A DNA stretch of 64,000 nucleotides from Caulobacter sp. 32-67-35. GTDB lineage: Bacteria; Pseudomonadota; Alphaproteobacteria; Caulobacterales; Caulobacteraceae. The stretch lies in assembly GCA_002280875.1 (NCBI GenBank), contig NCEV01000006.1, positions 123,630-187,629 on the forward strand, written 5' to 3'. Numbering within the stretch: position 1 is the first letter of the stretch; each line of letters opens with the position of its first letter. The notes beneath the pieces are model-generated. The model saw nothing but the letters and a program-made list of their open reading frames with translations, ran no database searches and had not been told where the DNA came from. A program made the translations under genes and the position numbers. Below, piece after piece: positions 7,811-16,385 of the stretch.

Positions 7811-9856
7811 CTACTTCAGCCCCAGCTTCCCAGCGATCGCCGACCACGGCGCCAGCTTGAAGTTCTGGTTCTCGGGCGGCGAGACGTTGCGGCCGTCCTG
7901 GGCGATGAAGGCGCCGGCTTCCAGGCCCGCGCCGAGCGAGGCGCTGGTCACCTCAAGGCCATCGGTTTCCGAAACGCCGTCGATGCCAGTCGCGCCGTCG
8001 GCGATCACCGCGAAGCTGCCCACATAGGCGTTGTCGCCCTCGCGCCGGTAGACCGCGTAGCTGTTGTTGCCCTGGCTGGAGAGAACCAGATAGCCTTTTC
8101 CGCCCGCCTGGGCGTAGAGGCCCACACCTTCCAGGTCGTCCTTCAGAGCCGGGTTGTCGACCACGCGGGCGATGGCCTTGCGGGCGGCGCCGGTCGAAGG
8201 CTCGGCGCCCAGCTTCCACAGGGCGGTGTCTTCCTCGGCGATATAGAGCGCGCCCGTCTCGTCGTCGGCGACGCAGCCTTCGGTCTGGGTGTCGAACTTC
8301 AGGTCGCGAACCTTCTCGGCCCTCACCTTGCCGGCGGGGGTGGCGAGCAGCTTCCACTGGCGCACGCCGCCGTCCGGATCGCTGATGAACACAAAGGTCG
8401 CGCCCTTCCTGTTGCGATACATGCACAGGCCATAGGGATCCGAGAGGCCGGTGGCCTGGACGCCGTCGGCGACACTGGTCAGCTGGCGGGTGTCGGGATC
8501 GAAGCTGTAGATCGCGACGGCCTTCCTGGTGCGGTCGCTGGCCGTGACCAGCGTCACGGTCTTGCCGCCCAGCTTGAAGCCGTGGCGCAGGTCGACATTG
8601 TTCATCTTGCCGTCGGGCAGGTCCTGCAGCAGCTTGCCCGAAAGGTCATAGACCAGCAGGCCGCCCTTCTTGTCCGTGGCGATGATGGCGTGCTTGGCCG
8701 AGTCAGTCGGATGGACGAAGATCGCCGGATCATCGGCCGCGTCGCCGTCGTGTTCGACAGGCTGGGTCTCCATGGTCGCCTGCACCAGGGCCAGCTTGCT
8801 GGCCGTCGCCTCGGGCGCGGCCTGGCCGGGTGAGATCTTCAGGGCGGCGACGACGTCCTGCCACGACAGCACCCGGGTGTTGGCGCCCACCTTGCGGTCG
8901 TCGGAGACCAGCAGGGCGCCGGACGGCAGATCGGGGCCGACAGGCGCACGCAGGCCAAACAGGCCGGCCGGGCCCTCTATCGCATCGGCGCCGTTGGCCT
9001 GGATGCGGAAGGCGCCCAGGAACCTGTCCCCGGCATTGCGGTCATAGACGTTGTAGTCGCCCGCCTCGGCATTGGCGGCGACCAGATAATTGCCCTCCGC
9101 CCCACCGTTAAGGATGGCCAGACCGCCGACTTCGCCCTTGATGCGGCCCAGGCGGTTGATGTCGACAATGGTCGGCACGGCCTCGGCCTCGGGATCTGCG
9201 TCATAGCGCCAGATGCCGACCGCTTCCTGAGAGACATATAGCGCGCCGCTGGCGTCATCGGCGACGCAGTACTTGGCTTCCGACGACAGGTGCAGGCGGC
9301 GCACCAGGCGGCCGTCCAGTTTTCCCTCGGCGGTGGGGTACAGCAGCCACTGGTCCAGCTGACCCTCGCCACCGGTGGCGAAAGCATAGAGCGAGCCGTC
9401 GCGAGGACTCTTGTGCAGGCACAGGCCCTCACCGGCATAGCCCAGCATCAGTGGGCGTGCCTCGATGGCCTGGGCCTGGCCGGTGGCGAAGTCAAAAGCG
9501 GACAGGCGAATTCGCCCGGCCTGGCGATCCAGAACCGCCAGCACGGGGCGGCCGTCGAGATCGCGGGTGTCGACGGCGTAGGTTTCGCCGCCGGGCAGGG
9601 CGGCCCTGCGGGCGCCGTCCAGGTCATGAAACTCCAGCCCGCCCAGTTCGCCGGTCGCGGCGATGACGCTCTTTCGGGGATCGACGCTGTTGTAGAGCAG
9701 GACGGCCGCGTTGGCGCCGCCTTGCGCGGTGGGCGCGGTCGCGCCGACAGGGGCGACGCTGATGCTGGGCGCGGTGGTCTGGGCCAGGGCCGGACCGGCG
9801 ACGAACAGCAGGGCCAGGGCGCTGGCGGCGGCAAGGTGTTGGCGGCGATGGATCAT
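7811..9856 (-). CDS. Beta-propeller phytase (3-phytase), double-domain
   Basis: 681 aa from the ATG at 9856, which has an AGGGGGACACC ribosome binding site; an in-frame ATG at 9877 is less likely. Residues 1-26 form a signal peptide ending ALAQ. Two consecutive phytase-like propellers follow. The C-terminal one (about 325-681) has the complete-looking DGDAADDPAIFVHP, DLRHGF and EGCVADDETGALYIAEED calcium/substrate segments. The N-terminal one (about 30-320) is a more diverged copy with matching EAKYCVADDASGALYVSQE. Known double-domain phytases use the degenerate N-domain to enhance the C-domain. The reaction is hydrolysis of phytate to lower inositol phosphates in the periplasm or outside the cell. 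Confidence 0.9.
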   Translation of the reverse strand: MIHRRQHLAAASALALLFVAGPALAQTTAPSISVAPVGATAPTAQGGANAAVLLYNSVDPRKSVIAATGELGGLEFHDLDGARRAALPGGETYAVDTRDLDGRPVLAVLDRQAGRIRLSAFDFATGQAQAIEARPLMLGYAGEGLCLHKSPRDGSLYAFATGGEGQLDQWLLYPTAEGKLDGRLVRRLHLSSEAKYCVADDASGALYVSQEAVGIWRYDADPEAEAVPTIVDINRLGRIKGEVGGLAILNGGAEGNYLVAANAEAGDYNVYDRNAGDRFLGAFRIQANGADAIEGPAGLFGLRAPVGPDLPSGALLVSDDRKVGANTRVLSWQDVVAALKISPGQAAPEATASKLALVQATMETQPVEHDGDAADDPAIFVHPTDSAKHAIIATDKKGGLLVYDLSGKLLQDLPDGKMNNVDLRHGFKLGGKTVTLVTASDRTRKAVAIYSFDPDTRQLTSVADGVQATGLSDPYGLCMYRNRKGATFVFISDPDGGVRQWKLLATPAGKVRAEKVRDLKFDTQTEGCVADDETGALYIAEEDTALWKLGAEPSTGAARKAIARVVDNPALKDDLEGVGLYAQAGGKGYLVLSSQGNNSYAVYRREGDNAYVGSFAVIADGATGIDGVSETDGLEVTSASLGAGLEAGAFIAQDGRNVSPPENQNFKLAPWSAIAGKLGLK

Positions 9857-10204
9857 GGTGTCCCCCTGTGGTCGCATCTTGGTCGTACGACCGGATCTAG
9901 AGCAGCGGTGCTGACGCCACGCTGACGATCAACGGATTTGCCCTGGACGCGCTACCGCAGCGTCTGAATAGCCGCCTTATGGCGAGGTTTGGATACGCGT
10001 TCATGACGACCCGGCCGGTGTTCCGGGGGCGGATGGTGTCGCCCCTGACACATTCGGCAAATCGCTGTCACAATGGAGTGGTAGAGCACGCGCGGTTCCA
10101 GCGGTTCGCCGAGGCCGTTCAGGCGCTCTTGTCGTTACTGAAGTCTTCCTGACGATCTTCCCACCCGGTGGATCGCGATCCCGCGCGCGAAAGGACGCCT
10201 CGCC
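9857..10204. other. Intergenic region between divergent phytase and small-ORF genes
   Basis: About 350 bp with no convincing ORF or RNA gene. It must contain the promoters for the phytase (leftward) and the 73-aa protein (rightward). The only structured element I see is a direct repeat CTGACG at 9911-9916 and 9922-9927, with an 11-bp period. Confidence 0.5.
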
Positions 10205-10426
10205 ATGCCTGATCTCGTCACCGTCACCTGCGAGGAGTTCGCCGACCTCCGCGCCAGCCTGCCCGCCATCACCGATCGCTATCTGTTCGACGTGCTGGGC
10301 ATCAGCGAGACCACCTGGGTCAAGCTGCGCAAGGGCCTGCCGATCAAGCGCATTACCCTGGAGCGCGCCCTGGCCAAACGCGAACGCTGGCGCGCCATGG
10401 GCGGCGCCGGCAGGATCGCCGCCTGA
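10205..10426 (+). CDS. Small conserved-looking protein of unknown function
   Basis: 73 aa, start preceded by GAAAGGAC at a suitable distance. The sequence is helical and basic towards the C-terminus (KLRKGLPIKRITLERALAKRERW), and a segment VLGISETTWVKLRKGLPI could form a helix-turn-helix-like unit. No cysteine cluster or membrane segment. It lies 67 bp before the PepSY gene in the same direction and may be in its transcription unit. I do not recognise a family. Confidence 0.55.
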   Translation: MPDLVTVTCEEFADLRASLPAITDRYLFDVLGISETTWVKLRKGLPIKRITLERALAKRERWRAMGGAGRIAA

Positions 10427-10493
10427 CCGCTTGACGGCCAGATGTTGCGGCGCGTCAGCGGCGTGTCAGGATGGTTGTGGAATCGTAGGCCCC

Positions 10494-10820
10494 ATGACCC
10501 AGCCCCTGATCAGAACCCGTCTAGCGCTCCTGTTGTTGCCGCTCGCCCTGGCCCTGGCGGCCGGCGGAGCCCAGGCCAGCGACAAGAAGCATAATCACGA
10601 GGTCGCGCGCGCCGCCCTGGCGCGCGGTGACGTCCTCCCGCTGACGAAGATACTCGCCATCGCCGCTCAGCGCGCGCCGGGGGAGGTGATCGACGTCGAA
10701 CTCGAAGAGGACAAAGGTCGGATGAAGTACGATCTGAAAATCCTGACGAAGGGCGGCCGGGTGCTGGAACTGGAGCTGGACGCCAAGAGCGGCGCGACCC
10801 TCAAGCTCGAGGAAGACTGA
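10494..10820 (+). CDS. PepSY domain periplasmic protein
   Basis: 108 aa from ATG 10494. The longer in-frame start at 10431 would put residues before an obvious signal peptide (LALLLLPLALALAAGGAQA), so it is rejected. The mature part (residues about 26-108) is one PepSY domain, ending in LELELDAKSGATLKLEED, the typical beta-hairpin of the fold. Its stop codon abuts the TTG start of the response regulator, so the three genes form a PepSY/regulator/kinase module. Small PepSY proteins next to two-component systems are thought to modulate the kinase or a protease; the ligand is unknown. Confidence 0.82.
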   Translation: MTQPLIRTRLALLLLPLALALAAGGAQASDKKHNHEVARAALARGDVLPLTKILAIAAQRAPGEVIDVELEEDKGRMKYDLKILTKGGRVLELELDAKSGATLKLEED

Positions 10821-11498
10821 TTGCGCGCGCTCGTCGTCGAGGATGATCCGGTCGTCGGCCCTGATCTGGCGCGCGCGCTGGGCGCGGGCGGGTTCGTGGT
10901 CGATCTTGCCACGGACGGTGAGGCGGCTTCGTTCAGGGGCAGCGTCGAGGACTATGCCGTCGTGGTGCTGGACCTTGGCCTGCCGCACCTGGATGGCCTG
11001 TCGGTGCTGCGCCGCTGGCGGGCCGAGGGCCTGGCCTTCCCGGTGCTGATCCTGTCGGCCCGCGGTGACTGGACCGAGAAGGTCGAGGGCATCGAGGCCG
11101 GCGCTGACGACTATCTGGCCAAGCCCTTCGAGATGGGCGAGTTACTGGCGCGGACCCGGGGTCTGGTGCGCCGCGCCGCTGGCCGGGTCTCGCCTCTGAT
11201 CGAGATCGGCCGCCTGGTTCTCGATACGCGCCGCATGTCGGCCACTCTGGACGGCGCGCCGGTCCGCCTGTCGCCGCTGGAGTTCCGGTTGCTCGACTGC
11301 CTGGCTCACCAGCCCGGTCGCGCTGTTTCGGCGGGAGAACTGGCCGAGCAACTCTATGGTGCAACCGAAAGCGGCGACGCCAACGCCATCGAGGCCCTGG
11401 TCACGCGTCTGCGCCGCAAGGTGGGCGCTGATGTGATCGAGACGCGGCGGGGCTTTGGCTATCGCCTCGCCGGCGCCGGCGCCGGAGCCGGAGCGTGA
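10821..11498 (+). CDS. OmpR/PhoB-family response regulator
   Basis: 225 aa from a TTG start directly after the PepSY stop. The receiver domain (1-115) shows the acidic pair EDD near the N-terminus, phospho-acceptor in VVLDLGLPHLDG (about D51) and the conserved lysine in LAKPFE (about K101). The C-terminal winged-helix DNA-binding domain (about 130-222) has the LSPLEFRLLDCLA and VTRLRRKVGADVIETRRGFGYRL segments. The tail ends in a glycine/alanine repeat. It overlaps the kinase gene by 4 bp. The target genes cannot be read from the sequence. Confidence 0.93.
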   Translation: MRALVVEDDPVVGPDLARALGAGGFVVDLATDGEAASFRGSVEDYAVVVLDLGLPHLDGLSVLRRWRAEGLAFPVLILSARGDWTEKVEGIEAGADDYLAKPFEMGELLARTRGLVRRAAGRVSPLIEIGRLVLDTRRMSATLDGAPVRLSPLEFRLLDCLAHQPGRAVSAGELAEQLYGATESGDANAIEALVTRLRRKVGADVIETRRGFGYRLAGAGAGAGA

Positions 11499-12710
11499 CG
11501 GGCGGCTCGCTCCGATGGCGGCTGATGGCCGGCGGCATGCTGGCCATCCTGGCGGCGCTGGCCGTATCCTGGCTGGCCATGACGTGGCTGTTCGAGCGCC
11601 ACATCGAGCGTCGCGAAACGGTCGAGCTGACCCGCATGGGCCAAGCCTTGGCGGCCAGCCTGAGTATCGACCCCCAGGGCGCGCCGCTGATCGAAATGGC
11701 GTCAGGCGACACCCGGCTGACGAAGGCTGCTGGAGGTCTCTATTGGCAGGTCTCGACGCCGCGTGGCTCGGAACGTTCCGTGTCGCTGTGGGACCAGCGA
11801 CGAGAAGATCTTGCGTTTGGCGCGGCAAGAATTTGGCCGGGACCTGGCGCTTTTCCTGGCCGGCCTGTGGGTCGTTCTATCAGCTGCTGCGGCTGCGCAG
11901 GTCAGTCTTGGCCTGGCGCCGATGGCGCGGGTCAGGGACGATCTGGCCCGCCTGCGCCGCAGCCCGTCGGCGCGTCTTTCTGACGATCATCCGCGTGAGA
12001 TCGCGCCCCTGGCGCAGGCGATCAACGCCCTGGCCGAGGCGCGCGAGGCCGATCTGGCCCGCGCGCGTCGACGGGCCGGCGACCTGGCCCACAGCCTCAA
12101 GACACCGCTCTCGGCGCTGTCCGCCCAGAGCCGGCGGGCGCGCGAGGCTGGCGCGGTCGAGGCGGCCGATGGTCTCGATAGCGCGATCGCCGCCGTCGGT
12201 GCGGCGCTGGAAGCAGAGCTGGCCCGCGCCCGCGCCGCCGCTGCGCGCGAGACGTCCCTCGCCGCCGAAACGGCGCCCCTGGCCGTGGTCGAGCGCCTGG
12301 TCGAGGTGATCGAGCGCACCGCCGAGGGCGAGCGGCTGATGTTCGACATTGAGATCGATCCAGCCCTGAGCATTCCGGTCTCGGACGACGTACTGACCGA
12401 GATGCTGGGCGCCCTGATCGAGAACGCCGCGCGTTTTGGGCGTCGCCGCGTGCGTATCACCGCGATAGCGACGACCGGGCACGTGGTCCTCGGTGTTGAT
12501 GATGATGGCCCCGGCATCGACGACGGCCGGACCGAAGCCGCCCTGGCGCGAGGGGGCAGGCTCGATGAGGCCGGCCCTGGACACGGCCTTGGCCTGGCGA
12601 TCGTCCGCGACCTGGCCGAGGCCTCGGGAGGTATGCTGCGGATGGATCGCTCGCCGCTCGGAGGGCTGCGGGCGGAAATCGCTTGGCTCAACCCACGCGC
12701 GGCGTCCTGA
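11495..12710 (+). pseudogene. Sensor histidine kinase, frameshifted and probably internally deleted
   Basis: Two reading frames are needed. 11495 to about 11790 encodes TM1 (residues 9-33) and part of the periplasmic domain up to SVSLWDQ. The +1 frame from about 11795 to 12710 encodes the second membrane helix (LALFLAGLWVVLSAAAAAQVSLG), HAMP-like linker, the phospho-acceptor helix DLAHSLKTPLSAL and an HATPase domain with N, G1 (DDDGPGI) and G2 (GHGLGLAIV) boxes. Only about 20 residues separate SLWDQ from TM2, whereas relatives have around 60, so a deletion plus frameshift at about 11790-11800 is inferred. The cytoplasmic half remains intact and could be made from an internal start. A sequencing error alone would not explain the missing residues. 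Confidence 0.7.
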
Positions 12711-12911
12711 TGGCCGCCCCAATGCTCGTTCTACACATCTGAAACCTTGCGAAGTCTGGGAGGTGCGCAGGGATCGTCTCTGACCGGAGATCGGTCTTCT
12801 TTTCAGCTGTGACGCGATCTTTGTAACGCATTGTAAAAACACCCCCTCTACCTCTGGCAGAGCCTTGGTCCATGCTCTTTAAAGGTTGTGTGAAGCAGTT
12901 GAGGGGCGAGT

Positions 12912-13259
12912 ATGAACCAGGCGAGCATGAGCGCGCGGATCGAGGATAGCAGGGCTGCCAACGTGGCTATCCTCAATCCGCTGGTCCAGGAAATCACCGA
13001 CGCGCTGCTTGATCTGGGCGGGGCGGCGCATCGCGATGCGGTTGTGGCCCATGTGGCCAAGAAGCGTGGGGTCTTTCGGCCGTCGGCCGCGATGGCCCAA
13101 GAGCTGGACGCGGCGTTTTCCACCTATTGCAGCGGCGCCAGCGACCGTCACGCGGCAGGCTTGCTACATCTGCCCTACGGCCCCCTCAGCCGTCGCTGGG
13201 CCCTGACGGAACAGGCCTATGGTCTGCTGCGTGACGGCGCGGACGCCGGGTCGCGGTGA
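12912..13259 (+). CDS. Hypothetical protein, possible winged-helix fold
   Basis: 115 aa; start preceded by TTGAGGGGCGAGT, a good ribosome binding site. The sequence is mostly helical, and a central AHRDAVVAHVAKKRG segment resembles a helix-turn-helix. No signal peptide or membrane helix. The stop overlaps the GTG of the following small membrane-protein gene, so the two are co-translated. I do not recognise a family. Confidence 0.6.
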   Translation: MNQASMSARIEDSRAANVAILNPLVQEITDALLDLGGAAHRDAVVAHVAKKRGVFRPSAAMAQELDAAFSTYCSGASDRHAAGLLHLPYGPLSRRWALTEQAYGLLRDGADAGSR

Positions 13260-13432
13260 AGCTGTTGGTCTGGATGCACCATATGGCTGACCGCCTGGGC
13301 GTGGTTCCAGGTCGGCGCGCCAGCAAGGGCTGGATCCTGCGGTTTGCGGCCGCCATCATGGCCAGCCTGGCGCTCTGGGTGCTGTTTCTCTGGGGGCTGC
13401 TGCTGATTGTCGACGGCATCGCGCCGCTCTAA
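13256..13432 (+). CDS. Small single-pass membrane protein
   Basis: 58 aa read from the GTG at 13256, which overlaps the previous stop (GTGA). The first 25 residues are basic. They are followed by one strong hydrophobic helix (FAAAIMASLALWVLFLWGLLLIV) and a short tail ending GIAPL. The overlap with the upstream gene and the clean hydrophobic segment support translation. Function unknown; presumably inner membrane. Confidence 0.55.
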   Translation: MKLLVWMHHMADRLGVVPGRRASKGWILRFAAAIMASLALWVLFLWGLLLIVDGIAPL

Positions 13433-13535
13433 ACGCCTCCTCGCGTGATCAGCGGGTGACCGCACGCGGGGCGGCGGCTAGATTTCGCTTTGGGCGAGCC
13501 CCACCGCGATGGCGGGGACAGGGAGAGCGGGTTCA

Positions 13536-14036
13536 ATGCGCATCTTGGTCTTTAGCCTTGGGGCAGCTCTAGCTGTGAGCGGTTGCGCCACGGCGCCGAG
13601 CATAGTCCGCGAGGGCAATCTGTCGGCTCTGCGGGGCCAGAGCCTGGCGTCGCTGGAGGGGCCATCGGCGGCGGTTGACGGGACCTTGGCCGCCGCGATC
13701 CAGACCGGTGTTCTAAAGCGCCTTGCGGACAACGGCGCCGACGTCTCGGGCGTCAAGCCACCGGCCTACCTGCTTCAGGTCGGCGTCGGCGTTTCGGCGC
13801 CTGCTGTCGGGGTGTCCGGCGTCGCCGCGCCGTCGTTCAAGGAAACCGCCTGGCGCAGCGCGCCGACCAAGCGGCATTTCTGGAACCGTCGCGGTCCGGC
13901 CCAAACGGCCACGGCGGTGGTGCTGGAGGTCTCGACCGGAAAGCCAGCCGCCTGGGCCACGGTGCGGGCCGATGGCGCCGATGCTGAGACGACAGCCGAT
14001 CGCCTGGTCAGGGCCCTCGCCGCGCCCGCTCCCTAA
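13536..14036 (+). CDS. Putative lipoprotein
   Basis: 166 aa from ATG 13536, which has GGGAGAGCGG upstream; the ATG at 13509 would add nine residues before the signal peptide. Residues 1-18 form a lipoprotein signal with lipobox VSGC. The mature protein has no recognised domain. Residues 30-75 form helices and residues 85-150 look beta-rich (YLLQVGVGVSAPAVGVSG, ATAVVLEVSTGKPAAWATV). Probably anchored in a cell-envelope membrane. It stands alone and converges on the CHASE2 kinase gene. Confidence 0.7.
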   Translation: MRILVFSLGAALAVSGCATAPSIVREGNLSALRGQSLASLEGPSAAVDGTLAAAIQTGVLKRLADNGADVSGVKPPAYLLQVGVGVSAPAVGVSGVAAPSFKETAWRSAPTKRHFWNRRGPAQTATAVVLEVSTGKPAAWATVRADGADAETTADRLVRALAAPAP

Positions 14037-14037
14037 A

Positions 14038-14081
14038 GCCCTTTCCGACCTGACGACTTCGTCACGGCTGGCCGAAAGGGC
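14038..14081. terminator. Hairpin between convergent genes
   Basis: GCCCTTTC (14038-14045) pairs with GAAAGGGC (14074-14081), and inside it TGACG pairs with CGTCA around a 4-nt loop. The structure sits between the stops of the lipoprotein gene and the converging CHASE2 kinase gene and could terminate both. No strong T tract follows on either strand. Confidence 0.4.
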
Positions 14082-14096
14082 CCTGGGTCAGAAGCT

Positions 14097-16382
14097 TTAG
14101 GCGGGCCGATATTCCGGCAGGCGCAGCGTAAAGGTTGCTCCGGCGCCGGGCGCGCTGGCGCACAGAACGCCGCCGCCATGCCGCGCAGCGGCCGCGTCGA
14201 CGAACGCCAGGCCAAGACCGACCCCGCCAGCGGCCTCCGACCCGGGCCGGTCGAACCGCTGGAAGGCCCGGAACGCCATCGCCGCCTCTTCCGGCGACAG
14301 CCCCGGACCCTGATCGCTGATCGAGACATCAACGAAGGCGCGACCGTCCTCGCGGGTGGCGCGCGCCGACACCCTGATCCGCGACCCTTCCGGGCTGTAC
14401 TTGACCGCATTGCCAAGCAGGTTGACCAGGGCCCGCGCCAGTACGCTGCGATCGCCCAGCACCATCAGCGGCGCGTCGCAGCCCTCCTGCTCGATCTCGA
14501 TATGACGCTGGCGGCACTGCGGCCACAGCTCGTCCACCGCCTCGACCGCGACGTCGCACAGGTCTACGGGCTCCATCGCGACTGGCGTCACCTCGGCGCG
14601 CGCCAGCTGCACGAAGCCGTCGGCCAGGGCCAGGGTGCGACGGGCGCAGGCCGCCAGACGATCCGACACGTCTTCTGGCAGGTCCGGCGTCGTCGCCAAC
14701 AGCGCCAGGATCGAGGTCTGGGGCGACCGCATGTCGTGGGTGAGCAGTTGCAAGGCCTGCTCGCGCTGGCGCATGGCGGCAGTCAATGTGGTGATGTCGG
14801 CCAGGCGGACGATCCAGCCCGCGCTTTCGCCGGCCTCGTCGCGGCGAAACACGGTCTGGGATTGATAGGCGCGGCCGTCGCTCAAATGCAGGTCGACGGG
14901 CTCGATCCGTTCGGCCTCGGGTGGCCAGGACTCGTCAAAGGTTCGGCCCAAGGGCTCGAGGGCGTTGAGCAGGGAGGCCACCGAAGCCCCGGCCAGCGGC
15001 AAGTGGGTTGCGCGCAACAAGGTCTGGGCGGCGGCGTTGGCGGCCACCACACGTCGCCGGGCGTCCAGCACCACGGTCGCGTCGGGCAGGCTGAACAGCG
15101 CGTCGGCCGAGAAGCGGCGCAGGTCGTCGATCCGGTTGATCGCAGCGCCCAGGCTCAGGGCCTGACGGGCCACCAGATCGCTCTCGAAGCCCTCGGCCGG
15201 CGGCGTCTGGGCCACGGGCAGCAGCCGGCGCAGTTCGTGGCCCAACAGATCACTGACCCGACCCAGCTGGCCCCAGCCCCAGACCAGCGACACGGTCGCA
15301 AGGCCAATGATCGTCGCCACGGGCGAGAGCCACAGATCAAGGCTCCAGAAGAAGGCCGCGCTGAGCGCCAGGGCCAGGCTCGATAACCCCACGACCAGCA
15401 TCAGATTGGCGCGTGGCGGCAATACCAACAGGCCCGCCAGCAGCAGCCAGAGCAGGCTGAGGGCGAAGGCGATGCGGCTCATCAGCCCCGCTGGCCGAAT
15501 CATGGTTCCGCTGCGCAGACCATCCAGAATGCTGGCCTGCAGTTGAACCCCGGTCATGCTGGCGGCGTCCGGCGTCACCGGGGTAGGAAAGGCCGGACCA
15601 AGGCCCGGCGCGGTCATGCCCACAAAGACCGTGCGACCGGCGAGCAACTCCGACGGGATATCACCGGCCAGGACACTCGAAAACGATACGCGCGGAAAGC
15701 GGTTGGGCGCGCCGGCGAAGGGGATCAACAGGGTGGTTTCGGCGCCCCGCGTGATGTCGCGGGTGTCGAACGCGCGGGTGGCGCGATGGACCACGGTCAT
15801 CAGATCCGGGGTCAGGTCGGGGCCGAAGGCCTGGAAGGGCTCCATGCGCCTGACCACGCCGTCCGCGTCGAACAGCACATGGGCCGAGCCCAGACCCGCC
15901 GCGCCCCGGGCGATCTCCGGCAGAGGACCAACGACCTGCTGTGGGGCGCCCTCGCCGAAGCCGGGCTCGATGAACTGCGGCAGGTAGACCCGCCCCGACA
16001 GGGCGATAGAACTGGCCAGGGCGACATCGTCACCGGGATTGGCCCCCGGTTGGCTGAACAGCACATCGTAGACGATGGTGCGCGCGCCTGCCGCCGTCAG
16101 GTGGTCGATCATTCGCGCATGGGCGGTGCGCGGCCAGGGCCAGGCGCCCATGTCGCGCAGGCTTTTTTCATCGACCTCGACGATCAGGATCGAGGGATCG
16201 ACCGGACGGGACGAGGCGCGTTGCAGGGTGTCATACAGGATATTGTCCAGCCGCGTGGTCAGCGGGCTGGCGGTGAGACCTGCCAGGGCCAGACTGGTCA
16301 AGGTGGCCACCAGAAGCCAGATCAACAAGCGGCGACGCGGCGAGGCTGCAGCCTGGCTGAACAGTCGGGTGGGCGAATTCAA
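14097..16382 (-). CDS. CHASE2-domain sensor histidine kinase
   Basis: 761 aa. TM1 is at about residues 18-38. A periplasmic CHASE2 domain follows (about 40-310, with LDNILYDTLQR and VDEKSLRDMGAWPWPR). Next come three closely spaced membrane helices (about 320-400), a PAS-like domain, a HisKA segment with LLTHDMRSP and an HATPase domain with LLGNAVKYSPEG, SDQGPGLS and GGVGLGLAFV. CHASE2 is an extracellular sensor whose ligands are unknown. It is the last gene of an operon with a response regulator and a LysM/FecR protein, 3 bp after the latter, so the regulator is its likely partner. Confidence 0.92.
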   Translation of the reverse strand: MNSPTRLFSQAAASPRRRLLIWLLVATLTSLALAGLTASPLTTRLDNILYDTLQRASSRPVDPSILIVEVDEKSLRDMGAWPWPRTAHARMIDHLTAAGARTIVYDVLFSQPGANPGDDVALASSIALSGRVYLPQFIEPGFGEGAPQQVVGPLPEIARGAAGLGSAHVLFDADGVVRRMEPFQAFGPDLTPDLMTVVHRATRAFDTRDITRGAETTLLIPFAGAPNRFPRVSFSSVLAGDIPSELLAGRTVFVGMTAPGLGPAFPTPVTPDAASMTGVQLQASILDGLRSGTMIRPAGLMSRIAFALSLLWLLLAGLLVLPPRANLMLVVGLSSLALALSAAFFWSLDLWLSPVATIIGLATVSLVWGWGQLGRVSDLLGHELRRLLPVAQTPPAEGFESDLVARQALSLGAAINRIDDLRRFSADALFSLPDATVVLDARRRVVAANAAAQTLLRATHLPLAGASVASLLNALEPLGRTFDESWPPEAERIEPVDLHLSDGRAYQSQTVFRRDEAGESAGWIVRLADITTLTAAMRQREQALQLLTHDMRSPQTSILALLATTPDLPEDVSDRLAACARRTLALADGFVQLARAEVTPVAMEPVDLCDVAVEAVDELWPQCRQRHIEIEQEGCDAPLMVLGDRSVLARALVNLLGNAVKYSPEGSRIRVSARATREDGRAFVDVSISDQGPGLSPEEAAMAFRAFQRFDRPGSEAAGGVGLGLAFVDAAAARHGGGVLCASAPGAGATFTLRLPEYRPA

Positions 16383-16385
16383 GAT

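Noticed and set aside
10044-10075. TGACAC...CTGTCAC as another LacI or PhoB site
   Set aside because: The spacing (20 bp) fits neither a LacI dyad nor the 11-bp PhoB period.
14178-15386. A 402-codon open frame antisense to the CHASE2 kinase
   Set aside because: Shadow frame with glutamine/arginine-rich low-complexity translation.
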